In this document: piece after piece, positions 18,230-26,814 of the stretch
Numbering within the stretch: position 1 is the first letter of the stretch
How the letters are laid out: each line of letters begins with the position of its first letter
Assembly (NCBI RefSeq): GCF_007859815.1
Contig: NZ_SJPH01000004.1
Span: 62,001 to 126,000 of the forward strand
Reading direction: 5' to 3'
From: Botrimarina hoheduenensis
Lineage (GTDB): Bacteria; Planctomycetota; Planctomycetia; Pirellulales; Lacipirellulaceae
Length of the DNA stretch: 64,000 nucleotides
Notes under the pieces: generated by a model
Seen by the model: only the letters and a program-made list of their open reading frames with translations
The model's database searches: none
What the model was told of the DNA's origin: nothing
Program-made: the position numbers and the translations under genes

Positions 18230-19780
18230 ATGATTTGGTGTCGATGTGCTGCTGAGCCTCGCGTTCTGTCGATCGTGATGCTGATCGCCAGTCAGGCAAC
18301 TCAAGCGCTGGCGGGCGTGGTGATCGTTCCCGGTTGGGGAGCGCCGATCTTCGAAGATAATTTCGACACAGGCGGCATCAACTACGGTGTCTGGGAAGTT
18401 GCTAATCGCGCGAACGACGCGAACAACGAGCAGCAGTACTACCACCCCAATCAGGTCTCGGTTGCCGATGGCAAGCTCCATCTCCGCGCCGATCGCGATC
18501 CGAACTGGACCTACGGCAAGAACTACAACTCAGGGCTCGTGAGAACCTGGCAAGAGTGGAGCTACGGCCGATTCGAAGCCCGCGCTAAGCTGCCCTACGG
18601 TCAGGGATTCTGGCCGGCGATCTGGTTGCTGCCCCGGACGGCATCGTGGCCTGCCGGTGGCGAGATCGACATCATGGAGGCACGCGGAGACGCGCCCTAC
18701 GGGATGAGCAGCGCACTGCATTGGGGCTGGGATTTCAACTCGCGTCAGTACCGTTCGCAATGGTACGAGAGCGGTGCCAACTTCCAGGCCGGCTACCACG
18801 ACTACGCGGTTGAGTGGGAGGTTGGTGTCGTCCGCTTTTATGTAGATGGCGTCAACCATTTCACGCTGTACGAGCCCGATGTCGGCATCCCCGGCACGCC
18901 TAAGAGCCTGATCCTCAACCTTGCCGTGGGGGGCGATTACTCTGGTTTCCCCGACGGCAGCACCCCCCTCCCCTCGCAGTTTGATATCGATTACGTGCGT
19001 GTCTGGCAGCGGCCGGAGATCATCGCCCCGCCCGTCTCGCTCGTGGAAGACCCGGGCTTTGAGCAAGGCGGCGGCGCACTCAACCGCTGGGGAATGTTCG
19101 GCAACAGCCTCGGAAACGTCTCTTCCGACTATGGCACCCCGCTAGACGGCGAGCGTTCGCTCAAGCTGTATGGCCAGTTCAGCAATCAAGTGAACTACTC
19201 GGGAGTGTTCCAGAGCATCCCGACAACTGAGGGGCTCCTGCTCTCGGCTTCGGTGCAGTCGCTGACCCGATCCGAAGATTCGATCGCGGGTACCGATAAC
19301 CAAGCCTTGATGAAGCTGGAGTTCTACAGCCAGACCGGGGCCGAGTATGGGTCGGAGCACTTCCTCGGTGAATCGTCGATCATCATCGCCGATCGCTTTT
19401 CTTCGGAAGACGTCTGGTCGAATCACGAGCTGCAAACACTGACGCCCGCCGGTGCTGTCGAGGCACGCCTTGCGCTAGTGTTCTTGCAGCCGGCAACAAA
19501 TGATCCCGGCAGCCTGTTCATTGATAGCGTCACCCTTTCAGCGACACTCGCCGGAGACTACAACCTCGACGGTACCGTCGATTCCGCCGACTACACGGTC
19601 TGGCGTGACGGCTTGGGAACAGCCTTTACACCCAGCGACTACAACCGATGGGCGAACAACTACGGTGCCACGATCGGGCCCGGTTCGCAGGCCGTGCCTG
19701 AACCCTTGACCGGATGGCTTGCTGCGCTGGCTGGCAGTGCCTTAGGGTGCCGAGTTTCGCGATCGCAGCCCCGGTGTTAA
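18230..19780 (+). CDS. Secreted GH16 family beta-glucanase with CBM-like, dockerin-like and PEP-CTERM regions
   Basis: Endo-beta-glycanase of glycoside hydrolase family 16, 516 residues from ATG 18230. It follows a signal peptide (VLSIVMLIASQATQALAG). The catalytic signature is GGEIDIMEARG with the ExDxxE nucleophile and acid/base, and the fold is marked by GLVRTWQEWSYGRFEARAKL and GFWPAIWLLP. Residues about 270-430 resemble a CBM4/9-type carbohydrate-binding beta-sandwich (DPGFEQGGGALNRWG). A dockerin-like repeat (GDYNLDGTVDSADYTVWRDG) and sorting tail VPEPLTGWLAALAG follow. Laminarin, lichenan or algal galactans are likely substrates; subfamily cannot be set by eye. It would act on or outside the cell surface. 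Confidence 0.9.
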   Translation: MIWCRCAAEPRVLSIVMLIASQATQALAGVVIVPGWGAPIFEDNFDTGGINYGVWEVANRANDANNEQQYYHPNQVSVADGKLHLRADRDPNWTYGKNYNSGLVRTWQEWSYGRFEARAKLPYGQGFWPAIWLLPRTASWPAGGEIDIMEARGDAPYGMSSALHWGWDFNSRQYRSQWYESGANFQAGYHDYAVEWEVGVVRFYVDGVNHFTLYEPDVGIPGTPKSLILNLAVGGDYSGFPDGSTPLPSQFDIDYVRVWQRPEIIAPPVSLVEDPGFEQGGGALNRWGMFGNSLGNVSSDYGTPLDGERSLKLYGQFSNQVNYSGVFQSIPTTEGLLLSASVQSLTRSEDSIAGTDNQALMKLEFYSQTGAEYGSEHFLGESSIIIADRFSSEDVWSNHELQTLTPAGAVEARLALVFLQPATNDPGSLFIDSVTLSATLAGDYNLDGTVDSADYTVWRDGLGTAFTPSDYNRWANNYGATIGPGSQAVPEPLTGWLAALAGSALGCRVSRSQPRC

Positions 19781-19846
19781 GCGGGCGAGAGTTGCTGAGC
19801 TTTGTCGGCGGACTCTACTGGCTCGCATGCCGAACAACCGGGCCAC

Positions 19847-20569
19847 TCACGCCGCGTTGCGTGGTGACGACTGGGCGGACGCATCGTGCGGATCGGGCTG
19901 TGCCGCGCTGTCGGCTGACGGCGTGTCGGCCTGGCGGGGGTCGTGCTGGACTTCGAGCGTGCGGAGGGTTTCCTCCACGCGACGCCGGAGCGACTCGACG
20001 GTCTCGTCCGGCTCGGGGCGCAGCAGCGGGCCGAAGTACGCGTCGAACCGTGTGAAAGGCAGCGGCACCTGAAAGCGGTCCCACGCGCGACCGATCACCA
20101 GCCGCCACGTCGGTTTGACAATCACGCACACGATCGGCGTGTTGGTTTGTTGGCTGAGCGAAGCGATGCCCTTCCGCACTCGGCCCCGCGGGCCACGCGG
20201 ACCATCGACCGCGATAACCGTGTTGCCTCCGCCGCGCACGTGCTGGACCATCTGCGCCAGCGCGTCGGTTCCGCCGCGGTCGCGGCCGTTGCGGGCGTTC
20301 GAGCCCCGAGCCAGCGGCACGCCGAGCACACGGAACGTGGGGACCAGCAGCTCACCGTCAGCCGATTGCGACGCCATGGCCATCGTGCCGGGCTCGCCCT
20401 TGGAACCGATCGCGAGCTGATGAGCATGCAAGATGGCATGCGAGTACGCCTCGCCCCGCTGGCGGAGCCCCGGACGCGGATCGTTCGTCGTGCGGACGCG
20501 GCAGGTCCAGCGCAGCAGCAGCACATAGGCGGCGATGAGCCAACCAACCGGGCTCGTGGGAATACGCAT
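19847..20569 (-). CDS. DUF374 lysophospholipid acyltransferase family protein
   Basis: Probable lipid acyltransferase of 240 residues. The DUF374 signature is VIAVDGPRGPRGRVRKGI, and an N-terminal hydrophobic helix (VGWLIAAYVLLLRWTC) anchors it to the inner face of the membrane. The expected HxxxxD is replaced by the SQSADGEL segment, as in other DUF374 members. The C-terminal 35 residues are a polar, disordered extension. In Gram-negative bacteria the family is related to late acyltransferases of lipid A. It converges on the GH16 gene and is followed upstream by the fliA transcript terminator. Confidence 0.85.
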   Translation of the reverse strand: MRIPTSPVGWLIAAYVLLLRWTCRVRTTNDPRPGLRQRGEAYSHAILHAHQLAIGSKGEPGTMAMASQSADGELLVPTFRVLGVPLARGSNARNGRDRGGTDALAQMVQHVRGGGNTVIAVDGPRGPRGRVRKGIASLSQQTNTPIVCVIVKPTWRLVIGRAWDRFQVPLPFTRFDAYFGPLLRPEPDETVESLRRRVEETLRTLEVQHDPRQADTPSADSAAQPDPHDASAQSSPRNAA

Positions 20570-20659
20570 GGCGAAGAGTCGGAATCAGGACACGATTATC
20601 GGCTTGATGGGCCGCAGAACGTACCACGCCGACGGGCCGGGCGAGAGACCAATCCGGGC

Positions 20660-20708
20660 CCTAAAAACCAAACGGCCCGGCGCTCGCGCTGGGGCGATCG
20701 CCGGGCCG
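20660..20708 (-). terminator. Intrinsic terminator of the fliA transcript
   Basis: On the minus strand the arms CGGCCCGGCG (20708-20699) and CGCCGGGCCG (20682-20673) form a perfect 10-bp GC stem with a 16-base loop, followed by TTTGGTTTTTAG. It lies 41 bp after the fliA stop, the right place and orientation for a Rho-independent terminator. Confidence 0.8.
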
Positions 20709-20748
20709 GTGGATCAAGGCGGCAGGAACCTTTTGTCCTGCTGCTAGC

Positions 20749-21603
20749 TTAGCTGACCGAGACGCCGAACTCGGGCTGACGGCGGCCGAGCTGGCCCTGC
20801 AGCCGCTGGACGATCGCCGAGTGCATCTGGCTGACACGGCTCTCGGACAGATCGAGCGTCACGCCGATCTCCTTCATCGTCAGTTCCTCATAGTAGTAGA
20901 GGATGATGATGAGCCGCTCGTTGCGGTTGAGACCCTTGGTCACCAGACGCATGATGTCTGACTTCTGCACGCGGCGCGTGGGGTCGTCGGAGCGCTTGTC
21001 TTCGAGGATGTCGATCTCGCGGACATCCTTGTAGCTGTCGGTCTCGTACCATTTCTTGTCGAGGCTGATGAGGCCGACGGCGTTCGCCTCTTGCATCATC
21101 TTCTCGAGCTCTTGGACGCTGATCTCCATGTGCTCGGAGAGCTCGATCTCGGTAGGCGTGCGTCCGTTCTTGGTTTCGAGCTGCTTGATCGCTTCGTTGA
21201 GCTTGCTGGCCTTGGAGCGGACCAAACGCGGCACCCAGTCCATGCTGCGGAGTTCGTCCAGCATCGCACCGCGGATGCGGGGTACGCAGTACGTTTCAAA
21301 CTTAACGCCGCGTTCCATGTCGAAGGCGTTGATCGCGTCCATCAGGCCGAACACGCCGGCCGAGATCAAGTCGTCCAGCTCGACGCCGTCGGGCAGGCGG
21401 CTCCAGATGCGTTCGCCGTTGTACTTAACCAGCGGCAGATACTGCTCGACCAGGCGGTTGCGGAGCGCCTTGTCGGTGGGGTCCAGCTTGTACTGGCGCC
21501 AGACCTCGGCGATTTCCGCTTCGAGCTTTTCTTGGGCGGGCGTCTTAACAACCGGCTTGCGGGCAATACCGGCATAGGGCTTAGCGGAGAGCGTCGCTGA
21601 CAT
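20749..21603 (-). CDS. fliA: Flagellar sigma-28 factor FliA
   Basis: Alternative sigma factor for late flagellar genes, 284 residues. Region 2 contains YLPLVKYNGERIWSRLPDG and DLISAGVFGLMDAINAFD; the family motif FETYCVPRIRGAMLDELRSMD (positions about 98-118) is typical of FliA/WhiG. Region 3 is NGRTPTEIELSEHM and region 4 contains ELTMKEIGVTLDLSESRVSQM. It ends a minus-strand group flhA-flhF-small protein-fliA. No FlgM anti-sigma factor is visible nearby. The flagellin genes it would serve are outside the window. Confidence 0.95.
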   Translation of the reverse strand: MSATLSAKPYAGIARKPVVKTPAQEKLEAEIAEVWRQYKLDPTDKALRNRLVEQYLPLVKYNGERIWSRLPDGVELDDLISAGVFGLMDAINAFDMERGVKFETYCVPRIRGAMLDELRSMDWVPRLVRSKASKLNEAIKQLETKNGRTPTEIELSEHMEISVQELEKMMQEANAVGLISLDKKWYETDSYKDVREIDILEDKRSDDPTRRVQKSDIMRLVTKGLNRNERLIIILYYYEELTMKEIGVTLDLSESRVSQMHSAIVQRLQGQLGRRQPEFGVSVS

Positions 21604-21711
21604 TCACCATCCTCCGTGAATCGCTTCGGCTCCGGCTGCGGCACTGGCCCCCAACGGGGACCGGCTCAGCGGAGCATGATCGCTACGAGATCCATCTCGC
21701 GGCGTGATTAT

Positions 21712-21743
21712 TCGCTTGGTCGCTTGGTCGCTTGGTCGCTTGG
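21712..21743. repeat. Four tandem copies of TCGCTTGG
   Basis: Perfect 8-bp units at 21712-19, 21720-27, 21728-35 and 21736-43, between fliA and the small membrane protein gene. It lies about 110 bp upstream of the fliA start, so it is in the fliA leader or the spacer of a longer transcript. A microsatellite of this unit could vary in copy number. Confidence 0.85.
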
Positions 21744-21816
21744 TTCTCTTCTGGCTTCACTTCGTCGCGGCTTGATCGGCTTCGCTGCCGGGCTTCACGT
21801 CTTACGCGGCGTGACG

Positions 21817-22047
21817 TTACGGCTCCACGTCGAGCTCGGCCAGTTGGCCTTCGAGCTGCAAGCGGACCGATTCGTCGACGGTTCGTTCGGCGATCGCTCC
21901 CACGACCGTACCAACCAAGCCCAGCAACACCGCGGCAACGATCGCTTGTTGGATCGTTCCCCCGGGCCCGGCCCCAGCGAGCGCTCCGCGAGCGAGCACC
22001 GTGGCCATCGCCAGGGCTCCCAACACGCCGCCGTAGGTCCGTGCCAT
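21817..22047 (-). CDS. Small membrane protein between flhF and fliA
   Basis: Protein of 76 residues, start ATG 22047. Two hydrophobic segments (VLGALAMATVLARGALAG and IVAAVLLGLVGTVVGAIAE) are separated by a Gly/Pro turn, and the tail is acidic. No family was recognised. It occupies the position where many bacteria encode FlhG (FleN/YlxH), the MinD-like partner of FlhF, but it has no P-loop and is far too short. Codon use fits the neighbours. A small integral membrane protein co-transcribed with flhF and fliA is the best description. Confidence 0.65.
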   Translation of the reverse strand: MARTYGGVLGALAMATVLARGALAGAGPGGTIQQAIVAAVLLGLVGTVVGAIAERTVDESVRLQLEGQLAELDVEP

Positions 22048-22211
22048 GAGTCGCTATGCCCGTCGTCGGTAAAGTCAGGGTGTCTCTCCCATCTTGCCAC
22101 GCCGAGGCACGAAGCCTGTGAGCGCGACGGGAGCCACTTTCTGCTATTCGGCATCGGGATCATGGCGACTTGAGACGGTTTGTCGGATTCGTCAGGGGGA
22201 AAGCAAGACTC

Positions 22212-23345
22212 TCAAGCCGCGAGCGGCACAAGTCGCGCAGGCCGGCTCATGCCGGAGGGCGTGGCGTCCGGAGTCGGTGCCTTTGCCAGCGGCGCAACCC
22301 GCTCGCCCAGCAGCCGTCCGGCAAGGTCCGTTGGCGTGGTCACACGCAGGTCTTCCGGCACGCTCTGACCATCGGTGAGGTGCGTCACGGGCAGCCGGAT
22401 CTCGATCAGCGGCACGGCCAGATGCCCCAACGCAGGCGCTTCGTCCAGCTTGGTCAGCACCAGGCTGCTCAAGCCGACCGGGGCAAAGCTGCGCGCCGCT
22501 TGCCGCAAACCGGCCGGGGTGGTGGTGGCGCTGGCCACCAGCCGTACTTCGTTGGGCTGGGCAGCGTGGAGCAACTCGGCGAGCTGGGCGATCCGCTCGG
22601 CGTCGGTCGGGCTGCGTCCGGCGGAGTCGATCAGCACCAGATCGGCCGACGCCATGTTGGCCAGGGCGGCACGCATCTCGGCGGCCGTGTGAACCACCGC
22701 CACGGGGGCTCCCAACAGGTCGCCGAACGTGCGGAGCTGTGCTACCGCGGCGACCCGATAGGTATCGATCGTGATCATGCCGACCGACAGGCCCGCTTCG
22801 AGCGTGGCGTTGGCGGCAAGCTTGGCGAGCGTGGTGGTCTTGCCCACCCCGGTCGGACCGACCAGCGCCATGACTTTTTGCGCAGCCCCCGTGCTGGGCG
22901 GCGGGGGCGTCTCGGTGCGGGGCGTCAAACGGCGGGCCAGCCGCTGGCGGACCGCGGCGTGCAGTGTCGGCAGGTCGGTCGCCGACGTCTCGCGATGGGC
23001 TTCGCCCAGCAGCGTTTCGGTCAGCGCCGGATCAAGGCCCTGGGCCACCAGCTGATCGCGCAGCTGCCGAACCGCCAGCAGTTCGGGCGGCGCTGCGTCT
23101 GCCGGGGCCGGGTGTGTGGCGAGCGGCTGGGTGGCGGTGGACGGGGTCGGCGAGGGCCGTAGCAAACCATCCGTCAGCAGCGTCGCGGGGGGGTTCGCCG
23201 TGGCCACCACTTCCATGACTCGGGCTCGCAGCCAGCCCCGCCGCACCCAGCGGGTGTGGAGCACCGCGGCATCGTCACCGAGCTCACGCCGCGCGTAGGC
23301 GAGAGCCTCGGCAAGCGTGCGACAGTAGTAGGTGTGCAGGTTCAA
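22212..23345 (-). CDS. flhF: Flagellar SRP-like GTPase FlhF
   Basis: GTPase that positions or numbers flagella, 377 residues. The N-terminal basic domain (TYYCRTLAEALAYARRELG) precedes a Pro/Ala/Thr-rich linker (about 55-85). The NG domain holds GPTGVGKTTTLAKLA (G1), DTYRVAAVAQL, DSAGRSPTD (G3) and TKLDEA (G4). The C-terminal 30 residues are a polar extension. It starts 24 bp after the flhA stop, so flhA and flhF form one operon. Its usual partner FlhG is not encoded next to it. Confidence 0.93.
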   Translation of the reverse strand: MNLHTYYCRTLAEALAYARRELGDDAAVLHTRWVRRGWLRARVMEVVATANPPATLLTDGLLRPSPTPSTATQPLATHPAPADAAPPELLAVRQLRDQLVAQGLDPALTETLLGEAHRETSATDLPTLHAAVRQRLARRLTPRTETPPPPSTGAAQKVMALVGPTGVGKTTTLAKLAANATLEAGLSVGMITIDTYRVAAVAQLRTFGDLLGAPVAVVHTAAEMRAALANMASADLVLIDSAGRSPTDAERIAQLAELLHAAQPNEVRLVASATTTPAGLRQAARSFAPVGLSSLVLTKLDEAPALGHLAVPLIEIRLPVTHLTDGQSVPEDLRVTTPTDLAGRLLGERVAPLAKAPTPDATPSGMSRPARLVPLAA

Positions 23346-23369
23346 GCGGCTGTTACGCGGTCGAAGAGG

Positions 23370-25532
23370 TTAGGCGATGTCGCTCACCACGCCGCTCGTT
23401 ACGAGCGTCGTGTCGCGGGTCACTTCGTTGAAGCTCATGACCACCAGCTGTGGTAGGTGGCTCTCGGTGATCTGTTTGACGGCGGCGCGCACTTGCGGGC
23501 TGACCAGCACCACGGGCGTGTGCCCTTGGTTGATGAGCGGTTGGACGGCGTCGCGGACGCGGCCGGCGATGGCTTCCAGCAGCGCCGGCGGCAGGCGGAT
23601 CATCAGGCCCCGATCGCTGTGCTCGAAGCCGTTGCGGATGCGGTCCTCGAGGGCCGGATCGAACGCCGCCACGTGCAGGCGGTTCTCCGCGTCGCGGTAG
23701 CGGGTGCACAGCTGGCGGGCCAAGCGGTGACGGACCAGCTCGGCCAGCAGGATCGGGTCTTTGCTCTTGGGGGCGTTGTCGCCGAGCACTTCGAGGATCG
23801 TTGCCAGTTGGCGGATCGAAACCTGCTCGCGGAGCAGCAAACGCAGCACGTTCTGCACCTCGCTGAGGCTCATCACGTCGGGGATCAGCTCGTCGACCAC
23901 GGTCGGCGTGGCCTGCTTGAGCTCGTCGATCAGGTGCTTGGCCGCGTCGCGGGTGAGGATCTCGTCGGCGTGGCGTCGGCAGACCTCGGTCAGGTGCGTC
24001 GCGAGCACCGCGCCGGGCTCAACGACGGTCCAGCCGAGCATCTCGGCTTGGTCCTGGCGTTCGGGGGTGATCCAGCGGGCCGGCGCGCCAAAGGCCGGGT
24101 CGGTGGTCTCCAGGCCGTCGACAACGCCGCTCGTGGCACCCGAGTCGATCGCCATCATCAGCGCCGGTTCGATCGTGCCCTGGGCGATCGGCATGTCGGC
24201 GATCTTGATGCGGTAGTCGTTGGGCTCCAAACGCATGTTGTCGCGGATGCGCACCTTGGGCATCACCAGACCGATCTCGCCGGCGACGTTGCCGCGCACC
24301 TTTTGCACACGCTCCAGCAGGTCGCCTCCGCGGTTGGGGTCGGCCAGCCGAATGAGTCCCACGCCCAGTTCGATCTCCATGGGATCGACCGCCAGGCGGT
24401 CTTCGACCCGGGGCTCGGGCGGGGGGCTGGCGGCGGCCTGTTCGGCCTCGGCAGCGGCTGCCGCGGCGGCGGGGCTGGGGCCCTTGCCCACCACGCGGCT
24501 GAGCATGACACACGCGGCGCCCAGCGAAAGCAGCGGCACGGTCGGCAAGCTCGTGAACACCAAGATGCCCAAGAACCCGCCCGCCAGCGCGAGCGCCTGC
24601 GGTCGGCTGAAGATCTGGTCGATGAACTCGGCCGGCATGTTGGTCTTTTGCGTGCTCCGCGTGACGAGCAAGCCCGCGGCGATCGAGATCAAGAACGCCG
24701 GCACCTGGCTCACCAGGCCGTCGCCGATCGTCAGCCGTGTGAACAGCGAACCGGCTTCGCTGGCGCTCATGCCTTCTTCGGCGATGCCGATGATCAGTCC
24801 GCCCAGGATGTTCACCAGCGTGATGACGATGCCCGCCACGGCGTCGCCCCGGACGAACTTGCTGGCACCGTCCATGGCTCCGTAGAAGTCGGCCTGGCTG
24901 GTGATCTCGGTGCGGCGACGCTGGGCCTCGTGCTCGTCGATGATGCCCGCGTTGAGGTCCGCGTCGATCGCCATCTGCTTGCCCGGCATGCCGTCCAAAG
25001 CAAAGCGAGCGGCGACCTCGGAGATGCGCGTGGCGCCTTTGGTGATGACCATGAACTGGATCACCACGATGATGACAAAGATAATGATGCCCACGACGAT
25101 CCGATCGCCCGCGACAAAGTCGCTGAAGGCCATGATCACGCCGCCGGCGGCTTCGAGCTTTTCGGACGAGGCCTTGGTCAGAATGAGCCGCGTGGTGGCC
25201 ACGTTCAGCACCAGCCGCGCGAGCGTGGTGGCCAGCAGCAGCGACGGGAAGATGCTGAACTCCAGCGGCGACCGCACGTAGATGGTCGTCAGCAGCACGA
25301 TCACCGAGATGGTGATGTTGCCCGCTAGCAGCAGGTCCATGATCCACGCCGGCAGCGGGGCGAGGATCACCAGCACGCTGGTGATGATCGCGACCGGCAG
25401 CGCCAGATCGGTCACCCGGGCCCACGGCCCGCGCACAGCGGTTTTAGGAGTGTTTTGCGGCACGAGCGGGGAGCGTGCGATCCTTCGCACGGAGCTGCTA
25501 GCAGGAAGCGTGACACGCCCGGCAGGCCGCAT
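23370..25532 (-). CDS. flhA: Flagellar export gate protein FlhA
   Basis: Inner-membrane component of the flagellar type III export gate, up to 720 residues. The N-terminal membrane domain has eight helices from about residue 42 (LALPVAIITSVLVILAPLPA) and the FHIPEP-type cytoplasmic loop, here FALDGMPGKQMAIDADLNAG. The cytoplasmic C-domain begins near 375 after an Ala/Glu-rich linker and contains GVGLIRLADPN and HLTEVCRRHADEILTRD. The first 23 residues are unusual (Arg/Ser-rich); GTG 25463 would remove them and match the normal N-terminus better. It is the first gene of the flhA-flhF-fliA group. Confidence 0.95.
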   Translation of the reverse strand: MRPAGRVTLPASSSVRRIARSPLVPQNTPKTAVRGPWARVTDLALPVAIITSVLVILAPLPAWIMDLLLAGNITISVIVLLTTIYVRSPLEFSIFPSLLLATTLARLVLNVATTRLILTKASSEKLEAAGGVIMAFSDFVAGDRIVVGIIIFVIIVVIQFMVITKGATRISEVAARFALDGMPGKQMAIDADLNAGIIDEHEAQRRRTEITSQADFYGAMDGASKFVRGDAVAGIVITLVNILGGLIIGIAEEGMSASEAGSLFTRLTIGDGLVSQVPAFLISIAAGLLVTRSTQKTNMPAEFIDQIFSRPQALALAGGFLGILVFTSLPTVPLLSLGAACVMLSRVVGKGPSPAAAAAAAEAEQAAASPPPEPRVEDRLAVDPMEIELGVGLIRLADPNRGGDLLERVQKVRGNVAGEIGLVMPKVRIRDNMRLEPNDYRIKIADMPIAQGTIEPALMMAIDSGATSGVVDGLETTDPAFGAPARWITPERQDQAEMLGWTVVEPGAVLATHLTEVCRRHADEILTRDAAKHLIDELKQATPTVVDELIPDVMSLSEVQNVLRLLLREQVSIRQLATILEVLGDNAPKSKDPILLAELVRHRLARQLCTRYRDAENRLHVAAFDPALEDRIRNGFEHSDRGLMIRLPPALLEAIAGRVRDAVQPLINQGHTPVVLVSPQVRAAVKQITESHLPQLVVMSFNEVTRDTTLVTSGVVSDIA

Positions 25533-25655
25533 CCTGCGGCCCTAGAGCGTCGTCCCCACCGAGGGGCGGCGGAAGGTACGAGAGACCCGCCCCGCGTGTC
25601 GAGGTCCATTCGGCATCCCGCCCGCCCACGCGGGGGGGGGTGCCTCTCGCTGAGA

Positions 25656-25764
25656 GCGATGCCAGCGTTTCACCGCTTACCCAGGTTCACCCTCCGCAGG
25701 GAGTGGTGAAACGGGGTGAAGCGTCGTGAAACGGGATGAAGCGCTGTGAAGCGCTGTGAAGCGG
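25656..25764 (+). repeat. Structured intergenic repeat, copy 1 (55-bp core plus GTGAAGCG arm)
   Basis: The core 25656-25710 is identical over 55 bp to copy 2 at 26702-26756. CGTTTCACC (25666-25674) pairs with GGTGAAACG (25705-25713), or the inner TTCACC-CTCC pairs with GGAG-T-GGTGAA. The core is followed by about six degenerate units of GTGAAGCG / GTGAAACG to 25764. It lies 59 bp beyond the 3' end of the PEP-CTERM gene at 25823-26548, and copy 2 lies at that gene's other side. Confidence 0.85.
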
Positions 25765-25822
25765 TGAAACCCATGCAGCGGCAAAACGCCATGCCGCGGC
25801 GCAGTGCTGTGCGGCCGGGGTG

Positions 25823-26548
25823 CTACCGCGGGCGGGCGGGGCGGGCTCCTGCCATGGCCGCCAGCGCGGCCACCGCCAAGCCGAGCGTCGCGGGCTCGGG
25901 CAGGGCATTGACCGTCACCTCGAAGAACAGGTCGGTGATCGGTGCCAGCCGAAAGGGCTGGTCGTTCAGCCGTCCGCCTGACAGGCCCTCTTCATAGTCC
26001 GGCAGCGTGCCACCGAGGACAAAGAAGCTGTCGCCAAAACGCTCGGCTGAGAAGATCATCGCGTAACTCGCTCCCGCCTGGAGCACGATCCCCGCCGACG
26101 CAAAGTTGGCTGACGCCTGCAACACGCCGGGCTGCGAGAACGGGCCGCCGAAACCCGGCAACGGCTCGACCCCCTCGACCGGCACCAGCGCGAGCGGCGT
26201 GCCGACCTGTCCGGCCGCGGTGTCGAACGGCGCAATTGCCATCCGCAAGCCGAGCCCGTCGGTCTGGGCCGTCCCGGCCCGCGCGCCGGCGGTGACGCTA
26301 ACGCGGAGCAGCGTGCCGCTGGTCTCGGCCAGAAAGGTCTGCGCCATTTGGCGGTCGAACCGGTCCGTGGGCAGGCCGTTGAGCTCGATGACCGCAGCGC
26401 TGTTGGCGTCGCGCGGATCCGTGGCCCGATTGGCGGCGGTGACGGTCGGCACGGCCGTGGCGGTCAGGGCACCCCCTGCCACGACGAACACCACCACAAC
26501 TCGCAACGCGCTCAGCGGCGCGCTCAACGGACAAGTGAGCATCAACAT
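25823..26548 (-). CDS. Secreted PEP-CTERM protein bracketed by repeats
   Basis: Exported protein of 241 residues. It has a hydrophobic signal segment (ALRVVVVFVVAGGALTATA), a beta-rich body with FGGPFSQPGVLQASANFA and RFGDSFFVLGG, and a sorting tail ALPEPATLGLAVAALAAMAG followed by ARPARPR. The body resembles the choice-of-anchor type domains found in many PEP-CTERM proteins, with no enzyme motif. The start is ATG 26548; an 18-bp palindrome lies 41 bp upstream. The gene sits alone between two identical 55-bp repeats, about 1.1 kb apart. Confidence 0.8.
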   Translation of the reverse strand: MLMLTCPLSAPLSALRVVVVFVVAGGALTATAVPTVTAANRATDPRDANSAAVIELNGLPTDRFDRQMAQTFLAETSGTLLRVSVTAGARAGTAQTDGLGLRMAIAPFDTAAGQVGTPLALVPVEGVEPLPGFGGPFSQPGVLQASANFASAGIVLQAGASYAMIFSAERFGDSFFVLGGTLPDYEEGLSGGRLNDQPFRLAPITDLFFEVTVNALPEPATLGLAVAALAAMAGARPARPR

Positions 26549-26588
26549 GCCTTGTGAGAAAGGAAGGTTGGCGTAGCGGCGTGTTGCC

Positions 26589-26606
26589 CTAGCGCTGCAG
26601 CGCTAG
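26589..26606. promoter_or_regulatory. Perfect 18-bp palindrome upstream of a PEP-CTERM gene
   Basis: CTAGCGCTGCAGCGCTAG is a perfect palindrome centred 50 bp upstream of the ATG at 26548. It has the form of a dimeric repressor operator; as RNA it would be a 7-bp hairpin with a 4-base loop. No regulator is indicated. Confidence 0.5.
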
Positions 26607-26701
26607 CTTGGCAGCTTGTAACTTAGCACCAATGTAGCCGGCGGCGCTAGGGCGAGGCAATTTTCCCCGCAATCCGCCCGCCGCTGCGCAAGCCGCTTTG
26701 G

Positions 26702-26776
26702 CGATGCCAGCGTTTCACCGCTTACCCAGGTTCACCCTCCGCAGGGAGTGGTGAACCGCAGTGAAGCGGCGTGAAA
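26702..26776 (+). repeat. Structured intergenic repeat, copy 2
   Basis: The core 26702-26756 matches copy 1 base for base and in the same orientation. The arm after it is shorter, with two GTGAAGCG/GTGAAACG units up to about 26780. It lies between the start of the PEP-CTERM gene (26548) and the stop of the small membrane gene at 26815. Confidence 0.85.
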
Positions 26777-26814
26777 CGGTGGCGGTGCCAGTGTTCGCTG
26801 CGGCGGCCCAGCGC

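Noticed and set aside
23457-25328. 623-residue plus-strand open frame opposite flhA
   Set aside because: Antisense shadow produced by high third-position GC; it is His/Arg/Asp-rich and the minus strand has a full FlhA with all motifs.
25656-25764. Repeated TTCACC/GTGAA units as a CRISPR array
   Set aside because: Units are 8-10 bp with almost no spacer, are degenerate, and no cas gene is present.
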